A DNA stretch of 9,563 nucleotides from an uncultured Clostridia bacterium (GTDB taxonomy: Bacteria > Bacillota_A > Clostridia > Oscillospirales > Oscillospiraceae). The stretch's first letter is position 1; every line of letters begins with the position of its first letter. The notes beneath the pieces were generated by a model. It ran no database searches. It saw nothing but the letters and a program-made list of their open reading frames with translations, and was not told where the DNA came from. Positions 1 to 6,474 of this stretch are shown piece after piece. The translations under genes were made by a program, and so were the position numbers. The stretch covers positions 1 through 9,563 of the forward strand of contig CAMJQX010000048.1 in NCBI GenBank assembly GCA_946408145.1. Direction: 5' to 3'.

Positions 1-62
1 GCGTGAAGCGCCGCAAGAAATCCGAGGCGGCCCGCAAGAACAAGAACAAGCGCTATTATTGA
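1..62 (+). CDS. C-terminal tail of an unidentified basic protein (partial)
   Basis: Reading frame 3 (first full codon at base 3) gives 19 residues and a TGA stop at 60-62. The tail is extremely basic, with eleven Lys or Arg, and ends in Tyr-Tyr. Such Lys/Arg-rich ends are common on RNA-binding proteins such as helicases, RNases and ribosome-associated GTPases, but nothing here allows a family call. The codons match the GC-rich style of the genes that follow. The strong hairpin immediately after the stop supports a real gene end here rather than chance. The start lies outside the window. Confidence 0.6.
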   Translation, partial: VKRRKKSEAARKNKNKRYY

Positions 63-68
63 TCGCTC

Positions 69-103
69 AAAGGCAGCACCGCAAGGCGCTGCCTTTTGCT
101 TTT
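69..103 (+). terminator. Rho-independent terminator after the upstream gene
   Basis: A 9-bp perfect stem (69-77 with 88-96) is extended inward by CC/GG (79-80 with 85-86) across one A-C mismatch, capped by a GCAA tetraloop (81-84). The right arm runs into TTTTGCTTTT (94-103). It begins 7 bases after the stop at 62, a textbook position. Confidence 0.85.
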
Positions 104-117
104 CCCTGATCTTTGTG

Positions 118-146
118 TGGAAATATCTTCAATAGTGTGATATTCT
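118..146 (+). promoter_or_regulatory. Candidate extended -10 promoter for the phosphatase
   Basis: TGGAAA at 118-123 (4 of 6 to TTGACA) and TATTCT at 141-146 (4 of 6 to TATAAT) are separated by 17 bases. A TG at 138-139 gives the extended -10 arrangement TG-N-hexamer. It lies between the terminator and the start codon at 178, where a promoter is needed. The hexamers are imperfect, so this is a moderate call. Confidence 0.4.
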
Positions 147-177
147 GATAAGGAAGACGAAAGGGGAGGGCCCGCAC

Positions 178-903
178 ATGAAGCTGCTGCTGATCCGGCA
201 CGGAGAGCCGGACTATTATTTCGACGATCTGACCGAGACAGGCAGGCGGGAGGCCGCGCTGCTGGCGGAGCGCATCGCGCCGCTGCCGATCAAGGAATAT
301 TATGTCTCGCCCCTGGGCCGCGCGAGAGCGACCGCCGTTCCGACGCTGGAGAAAGCGGGGCGGACTTGCGTGGAATGCGAGTGGCTGCGGGAGTTCTCTC
401 CGCTGATCGCGCGTCCGGACTCCGCGGAGCCGCGCGTCGCCTGGGACTGGCTGCCGCAGGACTGGCTGGCTGACCGCCGCTTCCTGCTGCCGGATGAATG
501 GAAGGAAAACGAGGTCTTCAAGGCCGCGCGTGTCGGCGAGGAATATGACCGCGTGGTCGGCGCCTTCGACGCGCTGCTGGCCGGGCACGGCTATGTGCGC
601 GAAGGCCTGAGCTATCGTGCCGAACGGCCCAATGAAGACACGCTGGCCTTTTTCTGTCACTTCGGCGTCAGCTGCGTGCTGCTGAGCCATCTGCTGAACT
701 GCTCGCCGATGCCGCTCTGGCACGGCCTGGTCATGGCTCCTTCCTCGGTGACTGTGATCAGCACCGAGGAGCGCCGCCCCGGCATCGCGATCTTCCGTGC
801 CTCTCAGGTGGGAGACCTGTCCCATCTCTATGCCGCGGGGATGGAGCCGTCCTTCGCCGCCCGCTTCTGCGAGGTCTACGGGAACGGGGATCGGATCGAC
901 TGA
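178..903 (+). CDS. Histidine phosphatase family protein (phosphoglycerate mutase-like)
   Basis: This 241-residue protein belongs to the histidine phosphatase superfamily, whose members hydrolyse or transfer phosphate through a phosphohistidine intermediate. The signature is at the extreme N terminus: LLLIRHGE, with His8 the expected nucleophile. SPLGRARATA at 44-53 is the classic second phosphate-pocket motif, Glu72 (or nearby Glu) is a candidate proton donor, and the second conserved His is His161 in FCHFG. All catalytic elements therefore look intact. There is no signal peptide, so it is cytoplasmic. The ATG at 178 is supported by AGGGGAGG at 162-169. The substrate cannot be told from sequence, as the family covers sugar phosphates, cofactor intermediates and phosphoproteins. 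The next gene begins 91 bases later on the same strand with no terminator between them, so the two are probably cotranscribed. Confidence 0.9.
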   Translation: MKLLLIRHGEPDYYFDDLTETGRREAALLAERIAPLPIKEYYVSPLGRARATAVPTLEKAGRTCVECEWLREFSPLIARPDSAEPRVAWDWLPQDWLADRRFLLPDEWKENEVFKAARVGEEYDRVVGAFDALLAGHGYVREGLSYRAERPNEDTLAFFCHFGVSCVLLSHLLNCSPMPLWHGLVMAPSSVTVISTEERRPGIAIFRASQVGDLSHLYAAGMEPSFAARFCEVYGNGDRID

Positions 904-994
904 GACAGTAGAGTCGGATACAGGCCTGCCCTCAAGCGTCCTTTTTGGGTTCTCAATACGGAAGTCGCCGTCAGGCGAGAAGGAGAAAGAGAGA

Positions 995-2083
995 ATGGAG
1001 CTTCACAAGATCGTCATTACCGGAGGCCCCAGCGCGGGCAAGACCACGGGACTGAGCTGGATCCAGAACGAGTTTTCCAAGCTGGGCTACACGGTGCTCT
1101 TCGTGCCGGAGACGGCCACGGAGTTTATCAGCGGCGGCGTGACGCCCTGGACCTGCGGCACCAATCTGGATTATCAGAAGGTGCAGATGACGCTGCAGCT
1201 GGAGAAGGAGCGCCTGTTTGAGCAGGCGGCCCGCACCATGAAGGCCGACAAGATCCTGATCGTCTGCGACCGCGGCGCGCTCGACAACAAGTCCTATATG
1301 AACGAAGAGGAGTTCGAGGAAGTGCTGCGCTATGTCGGAAAGACGGAGGTCGAGCTGCGCGACAGCTATGACGCGGTCTTCCACATGGTCACGGCCGCCA
1401 AGGGCGCCGAGCAGTTCTATACCAGGGAGAACAACAAGGCGCGCTATGAGACTGTGGAGGAGGCCGTCAGGCAGGACGACAAGCTGATCGCCGCGTGGAC
1501 GGGGCATCCCCATCTGCGCGTGATCGACAACTCCGTGGACTTCAACCACAAGCTTCGCCGCCTTATAGCCGAGATCCGGCTGGCGCTCGGCGAACCGGAG
1601 CCGCTGGAGATCGAGCGGAAGTATCTGATCGCGTATCCTGACCTGAAGTGGCTGGAGAGCATGCCGAACTGCCGCCGCGTGGAGATCGTGCAGTACTATC
1701 TGCCGGCCAGGGAGGGCGACGAGCTGCGGATCCGAAAGCGCGGCGAGAACGGGAGCTATCTCTACTACAAGACGCTCAAGCGCCGCATCAGCGATTACAA
1801 ACGTCTGGAGGTCGAGGAGCGGCTGAGCGAAGGCGAATTCCTTTCCCTCCTGCAGGAGGCGGATCCCGACAAGCGGCCGGTGCATAAATCCCGCTACTGC
1901 CTGACCTACGAGGGGCAGTATTTCGAGATCGACCTCTATCCCTTCTGGGACGATCAGGCCATCGTGGAGATCGAACTGAGCGACGAGAACGCGGAAGTCA
2001 ATTTCCCGCCGGAGCTGAAAGTGCTGCGCGAGGTCACGCGCGACCCCGCGTTCCGGAACTCCGCACTCGCAAAGCTCGCCTGA
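995..2083 (+). CDS. P-loop NTPase/kinase fused to a CYTH triphosphate tunnel domain
   Basis: The 362-residue protein has two domains. Residues about 1-195 form a P-loop NTPase of the AAA_28/NadR-kinase-like type: Walker A GGPSAGKT at 10-17 and a Walker B-like hydrophobic strand ending in CDRGALD at 91-97. Residues about 203-355 form a CYTH domain: the metal-binding ExExK signature E205-E207-K209 (EIERK), basic tunnel residues R245, R247 and K259, and acidic strands around E272/E274, E311/D313 and E325/E327. CYTH enzymes bind triphosphates or nucleotides with divalent metal inside a beta tunnel. The frame is open upstream to 797, inside the phosphatase gene, but the ATG at 995 starts directly with the P-loop strand and has AGGAG at 981-985. 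The substrate is unknown. The protein may phosphorylate a small molecule and hydrolyse a polyphosphate or triphosphate. It is cytoplasmic, with no membrane segment. Confidence 0.85.
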   Translation: MELHKIVITGGPSAGKTTGLSWIQNEFSKLGYTVLFVPETATEFISGGVTPWTCGTNLDYQKVQMTLQLEKERLFEQAARTMKADKILIVCDRGALDNKSYMNEEEFEEVLRYVGKTEVELRDSYDAVFHMVTAAKGAEQFYTRENNKARYETVEEAVRQDDKLIAAWTGHPHLRVIDNSVDFNHKLRRLIAEIRLALGEPEPLEIERKYLIAYPDLKWLESMPNCRRVEIVQYYLPAREGDELRIRKRGENGSYLYYKTLKRRISDYKRLEVEERLSEGEFLSLLQEADPDKRPVHKSRYCLTYEGQYFEIDLYPFWDDQAIVEIELSDENAEVNFPPELKVLREVTRDPAFRNSALAKLA

Positions 2084-2180
2084 AAAATACCGCCTCGGGG
2101 GCGGCCGCCTGCGGTGAAAGCCTTCGTACCGTGATCATGATCCCAAAACAGTACGCAGCGGCTTGTAAATAAGAAAATGT

Positions 2181-2218
2181 AAAACGGAATGACGGAGCTT
2201 TTTCCGTCATTCCGTTTT
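2181..2218. terminator. Bidirectional terminator between convergent genes
   Basis: A perfect 16-bp inverted repeat (2181-2196 with 2203-2218) encloses a 6-base loop. Both arms end in AAAA/TTTT, so transcripts from either strand give a GC-containing stem followed by a U-run. It terminates the NTPase-CYTH gene from the left and the minus-strand gene from the right. The minus-strand stop codon (2207-2209) lies inside the right arm. Confidence 0.9.
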
Positions 2219-2626
2219 CAGCCCGTGCATGAAGCCGTCGAGCGCTGTGCTGTGCACATCTCCGGCGATCACCCTTCGGCCCCGCACGTAGAGCGTGACC
2301 ATCACGGTCTGCCCGCAGTCGGGGTAATTGGTGAGACGGTAGCTGTATTTTTCGCAGCGCTCGCCCAGATGCCGGCTCAGATCGTAGCCCTGCGCTTTCT
2401 GCATGCGGTTGTATCCGGCCATCACATCGCTCAGCTCCTCCGGCAGGCGTATGTGTTCGCGCTCTTCGCTCCCCGCGTCGACCTGCCAGCCCAGCCGCTC
2501 CAGGAAAAGCAGGCGGCCTGCGAGCGTGCCGCAGTCCGTGCGGCTCAGGAGCAGGCGAAGGGCAAACAGCGCAAAGAGGATCGCCGCCGCGGCAAACACG
2601 ATCGACACGGCGCGCATCCGGGTCAT
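2207..2626 (-). CDS. DUF4830-like membrane-anchored protein
   Basis: From the ATG at 2626 this is a 139-residue protein. A membrane helix (about residues 5-28, Ala/Leu/Phe-rich) follows a short basic N terminus, with the remaining roughly 110 residues probably outside the membrane. The C-terminal part, RLTNYPDCG followed by a strand and then GDVHSTALDGFMHGL, closely resembles what I recall of the DUF4830 family in Oscillospiraceae. The function of that family is unknown. The start is uncertain. The ATG codons at 2626 and 2617 lack a good ribosome site, whereas AAGGGGG lies at 2662-2656, only 2 bases before an in-frame TTG at 2653 and 8 bases before an ATA codon at 2647-2645. The frame stays open to 2767, but that region overlaps the divergent rRNA-modification promoter. 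The stop is embedded in the shared terminator. It is the only minus-strand gene in the window. Confidence 0.75.
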   Translation of the reverse strand: MTRMRAVSIVFAAAAILFALFALRLLLSRTDCGTLAGRLLFLERLGWQVDAGSEEREHIRLPEELSDVMAGYNRMQKAQGYDLSRHLGERCEKYSYRLTNYPDCGQTVMVTLYVRGRRVIAGDVHSTALDGFMHGLKTE

Positions 2627-2729
2627 GCGGCGTTTTGTTTTCCCTATGGACAACACCCCCTTGAGGACATATATATTCGCCGCAGAGGCGCAGTATGCAG
2701 ACCAATAAGAACAAAATAGCTTAAAAAGG

Positions 2730-2758
2730 TTGCAATTCAGCAACAAATATGGTATTAT
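2730..2758 (+). promoter_or_regulatory. Sigma-A promoter of the pseudouridine synthase gene
   Basis: TTGCAA at 2730-2735 and TATTAT at 2753-2758 are separated by exactly 17 bases. Transcription should start near 2765, leaving a leader of about 26 bases with the ribosome site. The -35 lies within an inverted repeat, GTTGC at 2729-2733 and GCAAC at 2740-2744, which could be an operator. Confidence 0.8.
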
Positions 2759-2790
2759 GTAAAGCACATCATGAGGGGGAGGGGGATACT

Positions 2791-3501
2791 ATGCCGCAAA
2801 TGCGCCTCGATAAGCTGCTTGCGGACATGGGCGTCGCCTCCCGTAAAGAGCTCCGGGAGATCATCCGCGCCGGCCGCGTTCAGGTCGACGGCCTCACGGA
2901 GACGCGCCCCGAACGCAAACTTGATCCCGATACCGCGGCGGTGCTGTTCGACGGAAAAGCGCTGCGCTATCAGCCCTATCATTATTATATGATCGACAAG
3001 CCCGTGGGCGTGGTCACGGCGACGGAGGACAAAAAGCAGCAGACCGTGCTGGATCTGCTGCCGCCGGAGCTGCGGCGGCTGGGGCTGTTTCCGGTAGGCC
3101 GTCTGGACAAGGACACGAGCGGACTGCTGCTGCTGACCGACGACGGGGATTTTGCCCATCGTGTGATTTCGCCAAAAAGCTGCGTCAAAAAAAGGTATTA
3201 TGCAGAAGTAGAGGGCGAAGTGGACGAGGAGGACGCGGCGGCCTTTTCCCGGGGAATCGTCCTGCGGGACGGGACGCAGTGCCTGCCCGCGGAGCTGGAG
3301 CTTCTGGGCGGCGGCCGCTGCCTCGTGACCGTGATGGAGGGGAAATACCATCAGGTGCGGCGCATGCTCGCCAGCCGCGGAAAGCCGGTGCTCGCGCTGC
3401 GGCGGCTGTCGGTCGGCGGGCTCCAGCTGGGGGAAGAGCTTGGCGCTGGCGGCTTCCGGGAGCTTGACGAAGGTGATTTGTGCACTCTGTTCAATGCCTG
3501 A
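2791..3501 (+). CDS. rsuA: RsuA-family 16S rRNA pseudouridine synthase
   Basis: The 236-residue protein converts a specific uridine of rRNA to pseudouridine; by family this would be position 516 of 16S rRNA during small-subunit assembly. Residues about 2-50 form an S4 RNA-binding domain (MRLDKLLADMGVASRKE). The catalytic domain carries the GRLDKDTSGLLLLTDDG motif with Asp106 as the expected catalytic aspartate. The late conserved motif EGKYHQVRRM is at 183-192. Its length fits the RsuA branch, which lacks the long C-terminal extension of RluB. The frame is open from 2749, but that ATG precedes the predicted transcription start. The ATG at 2791 has a purine block AGGGGGAGGGGG ending 5 bases upstream, so I use it. 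It appears monocistronic, with its own promoter and a possible terminator. RluB/E/F specificity cannot be excluded. Confidence 0.9.
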   Translation: MPQMRLDKLLADMGVASRKELREIIRAGRVQVDGLTETRPERKLDPDTAAVLFDGKALRYQPYHYYMIDKPVGVVTATEDKKQQTVLDLLPPELRRLGLFPVGRLDKDTSGLLLLTDDGDFAHRVISPKSCVKKRYYAEVEGEVDEEDAAAFSRGIVLRDGTQCLPAELELLGGGRCLVTVMEGKYHQVRRMLASRGKPVLALRRLSVGGLQLGEELGAGGFRELDEGDLCTLFNA

Positions 3502-3516
3502 AACATGGGTAAATCG

Positions 3517-3550
3517 TCAAAAAACTCCTTCATTATTCAGGCGTTTTTGA
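3517..3550 (+). terminator. Possible weak terminator after the pseudouridine synthase
   Basis: TCAAAAA-A-C (3517-3525) pairs with GTTTTTGA (3543-3550) with one bulged A. An inner CCT/AGG pairing follows (3527-3529 with 3539-3541). The right arm carries five T residues. The GC core is short, so termination efficiency is doubtful. It sits 16 bases after the stop, and a new promoter follows downstream. Confidence 0.4.
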
Positions 3551-3570
3551 GCGGATAGAACACAATCCCG

Positions 3571-3631
3571 AAAAAATTAACAAAAAAACAATATGATTTC
3601 TATTGAAAATCACAAAGACTTGCGTTATTAT
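3571..3631 (+). promoter_or_regulatory. Strong sigma-A promoter with A-tract element heading the ftsEX operon
   Basis: TTGAAA at 3603-3608 and TATTAT at 3626-3631 have the ideal 17-base spacing. The A-rich stretch at 3571-3592 resembles an UP element and contrasts with the GC-rich surroundings. An imperfect inverted repeat, GATTT at 3595-3599 and AAATC at 3607-3611, overlaps the -35 and could be an operator. The predicted transcript starts near 3638 and has a leader of about 80 bases, including a small hairpin (TGGCA 3655-3659 with TGCCA 3664-3668). Confidence 0.8.
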
Positions 3632-3716
3632 GTAGGAAGAATAATGCGGGGGTATGGCATTTTTGCCAAGCCTGACCTAATAAACTGCCCGGCCGCAGGA
3701 TATAGGAGGCATCATT

Positions 3717-4811
3717 ATGTCCAGCAGAATCTTCCAGAACGTGATCATTCAAATGAAAGACGCCGTCGACCGCACCATCGGCGTTGTGGATGAGCAGGGC
3801 TTTGTGGTGGCCAGCAGCGAGCTGGCGATCATCGGCTCCCGGCTTGACGATTACCGCGCTTACGATTTCGACTCCGCAGAGAAAGTGATCTGCACCGGCG
3901 GCAGGAGTTACAGCGCCCTGAGCGCCGAGAACGGCAAGATGGATTATGCCGCGTTCGTGGAGGGCACCGACCAGGCTGCCAGAACGATCTGCGCCGTGTC
4001 CGCCGTGGCCTTCAACGAGGCCCGCAGCAATTATGAGGAAAAGCACAACAAGGCCGCCTTTGTAAAGAGCATCATTTCCGACAACATCCTGCCGGGGGAC
4101 GTCTATGTGCGCGCCAAGGAGCTGCACTTCGTCACGGATGAGCCGCGCAGCGTCCTGCTGGTCCGCCAGACCGAGAACCCCGACATGGCCGCGATGGAAG
4201 TCATCCAGCGCATCTTCCCCGACCGGCAGAGAGATTTCGTGCTGAACATCAACGAGACCGACGTGGTCGTGGTCAAAGCCCTGTCCTCTCCGGAGAGCCA
4301 TGAGGAAGTGCTCAAGGTCGCCCGCAGCATCGAGAGCAGCCTGCATGAGGAGCTCGGGATCCGCTGCGTCATCGGCATCAGCACCAACGCCAACCACCTG
4401 CGCGAGCTGGCCGACCGCTACAAGGAGGCGCAGGTCGCCATCGAGGTCGGCCGCGTCTTCGAGAGCGACAAGACCATCATCAATTACGAAAACCTCGGTC
4501 TCGGCCGCATCATCTACCAGCTGCCCACGACCCTGTGCGAGATGTTCCTCAACGAGGTCTTCAAGAAGAACCCGATCGAGACGCTGGATGAAGACACGCT
4601 GGAGACCATCAACCGTTTCTTCGAGAACAACCTGAACGTATCCGAGACTTCGCGCAAGCTCTACGTCCACCGCAACACCCTGGTCTACCGCCTGGAAAAG
4701 ATCAAGAAGATCACCGGGCTCGACCTGCGGGAGTTTGACCACGCGATCGTCTTCAAAGTTGCCATGATGGTAAAGCAGTACCTCGATTCTCTCAACACGT
4801 CCAAGTATTGA
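3717..4811 (+). CDS. CdaR/PucR-family transcriptional regulator
   Basis: This 364-residue protein has the layout of CdaR/PucR regulators. Residues about 1-105 form a ligand-sensing domain whose TIGVVDEQGFVVASS stretch (20-34) resembles the sugar-diacid recognition domain of CdaR. Residues about 140-260 resemble the GGDEF-like middle domain of the family (VIGIS, then RYKEAQVAIEVGRVF at 234-248). Residues about 297-355 form the C-terminal helix-turn-helix (NLNVSETSRKLYVHRNTLVYRLEKI), probably binding DNA. The start at 3717 has a perfect AGGAGG at 3704-3709. It is the first gene after a strong promoter and is followed 79 bases later by ftsE with no clear terminator, so it probably shares a transcript with the division genes. 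The ligand is unknown. The N-terminal domain is shorter than in E. coli CdaR, so sugar-diacid sensing should not be assumed. Confidence 0.85.
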   Translation: MSSRIFQNVIIQMKDAVDRTIGVVDEQGFVVASSELAIIGSRLDDYRAYDFDSAEKVICTGGRSYSALSAENGKMDYAAFVEGTDQAARTICAVSAVAFNEARSNYEEKHNKAAFVKSIISDNILPGDVYVRAKELHFVTDEPRSVLLVRQTENPDMAAMEVIQRIFPDRQRDFVLNINETDVVVVKALSSPESHEEVLKVARSIESSLHEELGIRCVIGISTNANHLRELADRYKEAQVAIEVGRVFESDKTIINYENLGLGRIIYQLPTTLCEMFLNEVFKKNPIETLDEDTLETINRFFENNLNVSETSRKLYVHRNTLVYRLEKIKKITGLDLREFDHAIVFKVAMMVKQYLDSLNTSKY

Positions 4812-4824
4812 GGCGCTGTTTACG

Positions 4825-4850
4825 GCATGGGCCGGATGACCGGCCTGTGC
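4825..4850 (+). other. Intercistronic hairpin between the regulator and ftsE
   Basis: An 11-bp stem (4825-4835 with 4840-4850, including two G-U wobbles) has a core of GGCCGG/CCGGCC and an ATGA loop. No T-run follows, so it is not a standard terminator. It could stabilise the 5' end of a processed ftsEX transcript or cause partial attenuation. Confidence 0.6.
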
Positions 4851-4890
4851 GGGAATACAAACACAGCATGACCCCTATGGAGGAAAACCT

Positions 4891-5574
4891 ATGGTTCGAA
4901 TGAAGAATGTCACGAAGGTTTATGACACCAGCGGCACCGTGGCGCTGGACGGCATAAACATAGAGATCGACGAAGGAGAATTCGTCTTTCTCGTCGGTCC
5001 CTCCGGTTCCGGCAAGACCACGCTGATGAAGCTCATCACCGGCGAGATCAGGGCCGACGCCGGCAAGGTGATCGTCAACGATTTCGACATGAACAAGATC
5101 CGCCGCCACAAGCTGCCCAAGGTTCGCAGAACGCTGGGCGTCATCTTTCAGGACTATCGTCTGATCGAGAATATGAACGTCTACGACAACGTGGCGTTCG
5201 CAATGCGCGTGGTCGGCGCGTCCGGGCGGGAGATCAGCCGCCGCGTGCCCTATGTGCTTGAGCTGGTCGGTCTGGAGGGCCGCGAGAAGCGCCTGCCCGA
5301 TGAGCTGTCCGGCGGCGAGCAGCAGCGTGTGGCCATCGCCCGCGCGCTTGTCAACAGCCCGCGCATGATCATCGCGGACGAGCCCACCGGCAATCTGGAT
5401 CCGGTGCGCAGTCTGGAACTGATGCTCCTGTTCGAAAAAATCAATGAGATGGGCACCACGATCCTGGTCGTGACCCATGAGAAGGAACTGGTCAATGCCC
5501 TCTCCAAGCGCGTCATCACGATCGAAGAGGGTCACGTGGTCAGTGACGGATCGGAAGGGTATTACGGCGTATGA
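4891..5574 (+). CDS. ftsE: Cell division ATP-binding protein FtsE
   Basis: FtsE is the cytoplasmic ATPase of the FtsEX complex, an ABC-transporter-like switch that drives conformational changes in FtsX to activate extracellular cell wall hydrolases. The 227-residue length is typical. All ABC motifs are present: Walker A GPSGSGKTT (36-44), Q-loop Gln87 in VIFQDYRL, signature LSGGEQQR (139-146), Walker B MIIADEPTGNLDP (159-171) with Glu164 as catalytic base, and the H-loop His196. The FQDYRLI stretch and the GTTILVVTHEKELV segment are typical of FtsE and help separate it from LolD/MacB-like ATPases. The ATG at 4891 has GGAGG at 4879-4883. Its last four bases, ATGA, are also the start of ftsX, so the two are translationally coupled. 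Confidence 0.95.
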   Translation: MVRMKNVTKVYDTSGTVALDGINIEIDEGEFVFLVGPSGSGKTTLMKLITGEIRADAGKVIVNDFDMNKIRRHKLPKVRRTLGVIFQDYRLIENMNVYDNVAFAMRVVGASGREISRRVPYVLELVGLEGREKRLPDELSGGEQQRVAIARALVNSPRMIIADEPTGNLDPVRSLELMLLFEKINEMGTTILVVTHEKELVNALSKRVITIEEGHVVSDGSEGYYGV

Positions 5575-6455
5575 GTTTGAGTAGAAGCGGTTATCTGATC
5601 CGCGAAGGCTTCCGAAGCATCAAGACCCACAGCTTCATGTCCTTCGCGTCTGTTACGATCATTATGGCCTGCCTGATCATCATGGGCAGCGTGTCCCTGC
5701 TCTCCCTGAACATCGATCAGCTGATCGGCGACATGGAGGACCAGAACGAGGTCGTGGCTCTCGTGGATGAGAGCTACAGCTCCGAAGACGCGCAGGCTCT
5801 GCAGAGCCTGGTCGAGGCTGTCCCCAATGTGAGCGACGCGGAATTTGTGGATCGCGCCGTGGCCATGGATAATTTCTTGAACAACTTCGACCGGGACTTC
5901 CGGGACGGCATCGACGAGACGGTGTTCCGCCACCGCTTTGTGATCCACCTGGGCGATATCTCCCTCATGTCCCAGACCAAGTCCGAGCTGGAGAGCGTCG
6001 AGGGCATCGTCAAGGTCAAAGCCCATCTGGAGTACGCCAACGCCTTCATCACCATCCGCAACATCGTGAGCGTCGTCTCGCTGGTGCTGACGGTGATCCT
6101 GGTCTTCGTCTCCGTCTTTATCATGTCCAACACCATCAAGCTCGCCACCTTCGGCCGGCGCGAGGAGATCGGCATCATGAAGATGGTCGGCGCCACCAAC
6201 AGCTTTATCCGTCTGCCCTTCGTCATCGAGGGCCTGGTGCTCGGCATCCTGGGCGGCGGCCTGGCCTTCCTCGCGGAGTGGGGGCTTTACGGCCTGCTGA
6301 CCAGCCGCATCATGGGCACGCTCGCGGGCAGCTTTATCAGCATCATCCCCTTCAACAAGGTGGCCATCCCGATGCTGGCGGCCTATCTCGGCATCGGCGT
6401 GTTCGTCGGCGTGTTCGGCGGCGTCAACGCCATCCGCAATTATCTGAAGGTTTAG
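5571..6455 (+). CDS. ftsX: Cell division membrane protein FtsX
   Basis: FtsX is the membrane partner of FtsE and passes its ATPase cycle to hydrolases outside the cell. The 294-residue protein has four predicted membrane segments at about 22-48, 163-189, 216-240 and 265-287. A large extracellular loop lies between the first two (about 49-162); in other bacteria this loop binds the coiled coil of PcsB, CwlO or EnvC. The conserved cytoplasmic stretch RREEIGIMKMVGATNSFIRLPF (within 196-217) is the FtsX/MacB-type coupling region that contacts the ATPase. The start overlaps ftsE by ATGA, which fixes it. The next gene, a secreted coiled-coil M23 protein, starts 19 bases after the stop, as expected if its product is the FtsX-controlled effector. 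Confidence 0.95.
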   Translation: MSLSRSGYLIREGFRSIKTHSFMSFASVTIIMACLIIMGSVSLLSLNIDQLIGDMEDQNEVVALVDESYSSEDAQALQSLVEAVPNVSDAEFVDRAVAMDNFLNNFDRDFRDGIDETVFRHRFVIHLGDISLMSQTKSELESVEGIVKVKAHLEYANAFITIRNIVSVVSLVLTVILVFVSVFIMSNTIKLATFGRREEIGIMKMVGATNSFIRLPFVIEGLVLGILGGGLAFLAEWGLYGLLTSRIMGTLAGSFISIIPFNKVAIPMLAAYLGIGVFVGVFGGVNAIRNYLKV

Positions 6456-6474
6456 CATATTTAGGAGATTCGGA

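Noticed and set aside
965..978. TCGCC-GTCA-GGCGA hairpin before the NTPase-CYTH ribosome site
   Set aside because: Only 5 bp and without a T-run. Small GC hairpins are expected by chance in this composition.
797..994. In-frame 5' extension of the NTPase-CYTH protein by 66 residues
   Set aside because: It overlaps the phosphatase gene in another frame, has no homology-like features, and the ATG at 995 has its own ribosome site and starts at the P-loop strand.
2125..2155. GATCATGATC palindrome (2133-2142) flanked by CGTAC/GTACG
   Set aside because: It lies between a gene end and a strong terminator. The arms are only 5 bp with a 21-base loop, and there is no function to attach.
2749..2790. 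Upstream ATG for the pseudouridine synthase
   Set aside because: It lies within the promoter, before the predicted transcription start. The ATG at 2791 has a strong ribosome site and gives a standard S4-domain start.
3593..3793. Small plus-strand open frame spanning the operon promoter
   Set aside because: Its start overlaps the -35 region, it has no ribosome site, and it runs out of frame into the regulator gene.
3600..4742. Long open frame on the minus strand opposite the regulator
   Set aside because: It is rich in Asp/Val/Leu/Gly/His from reverse-complemented GC-rich codons, shows no recognisable domain, and lies wholly opposite a well-supported gene.
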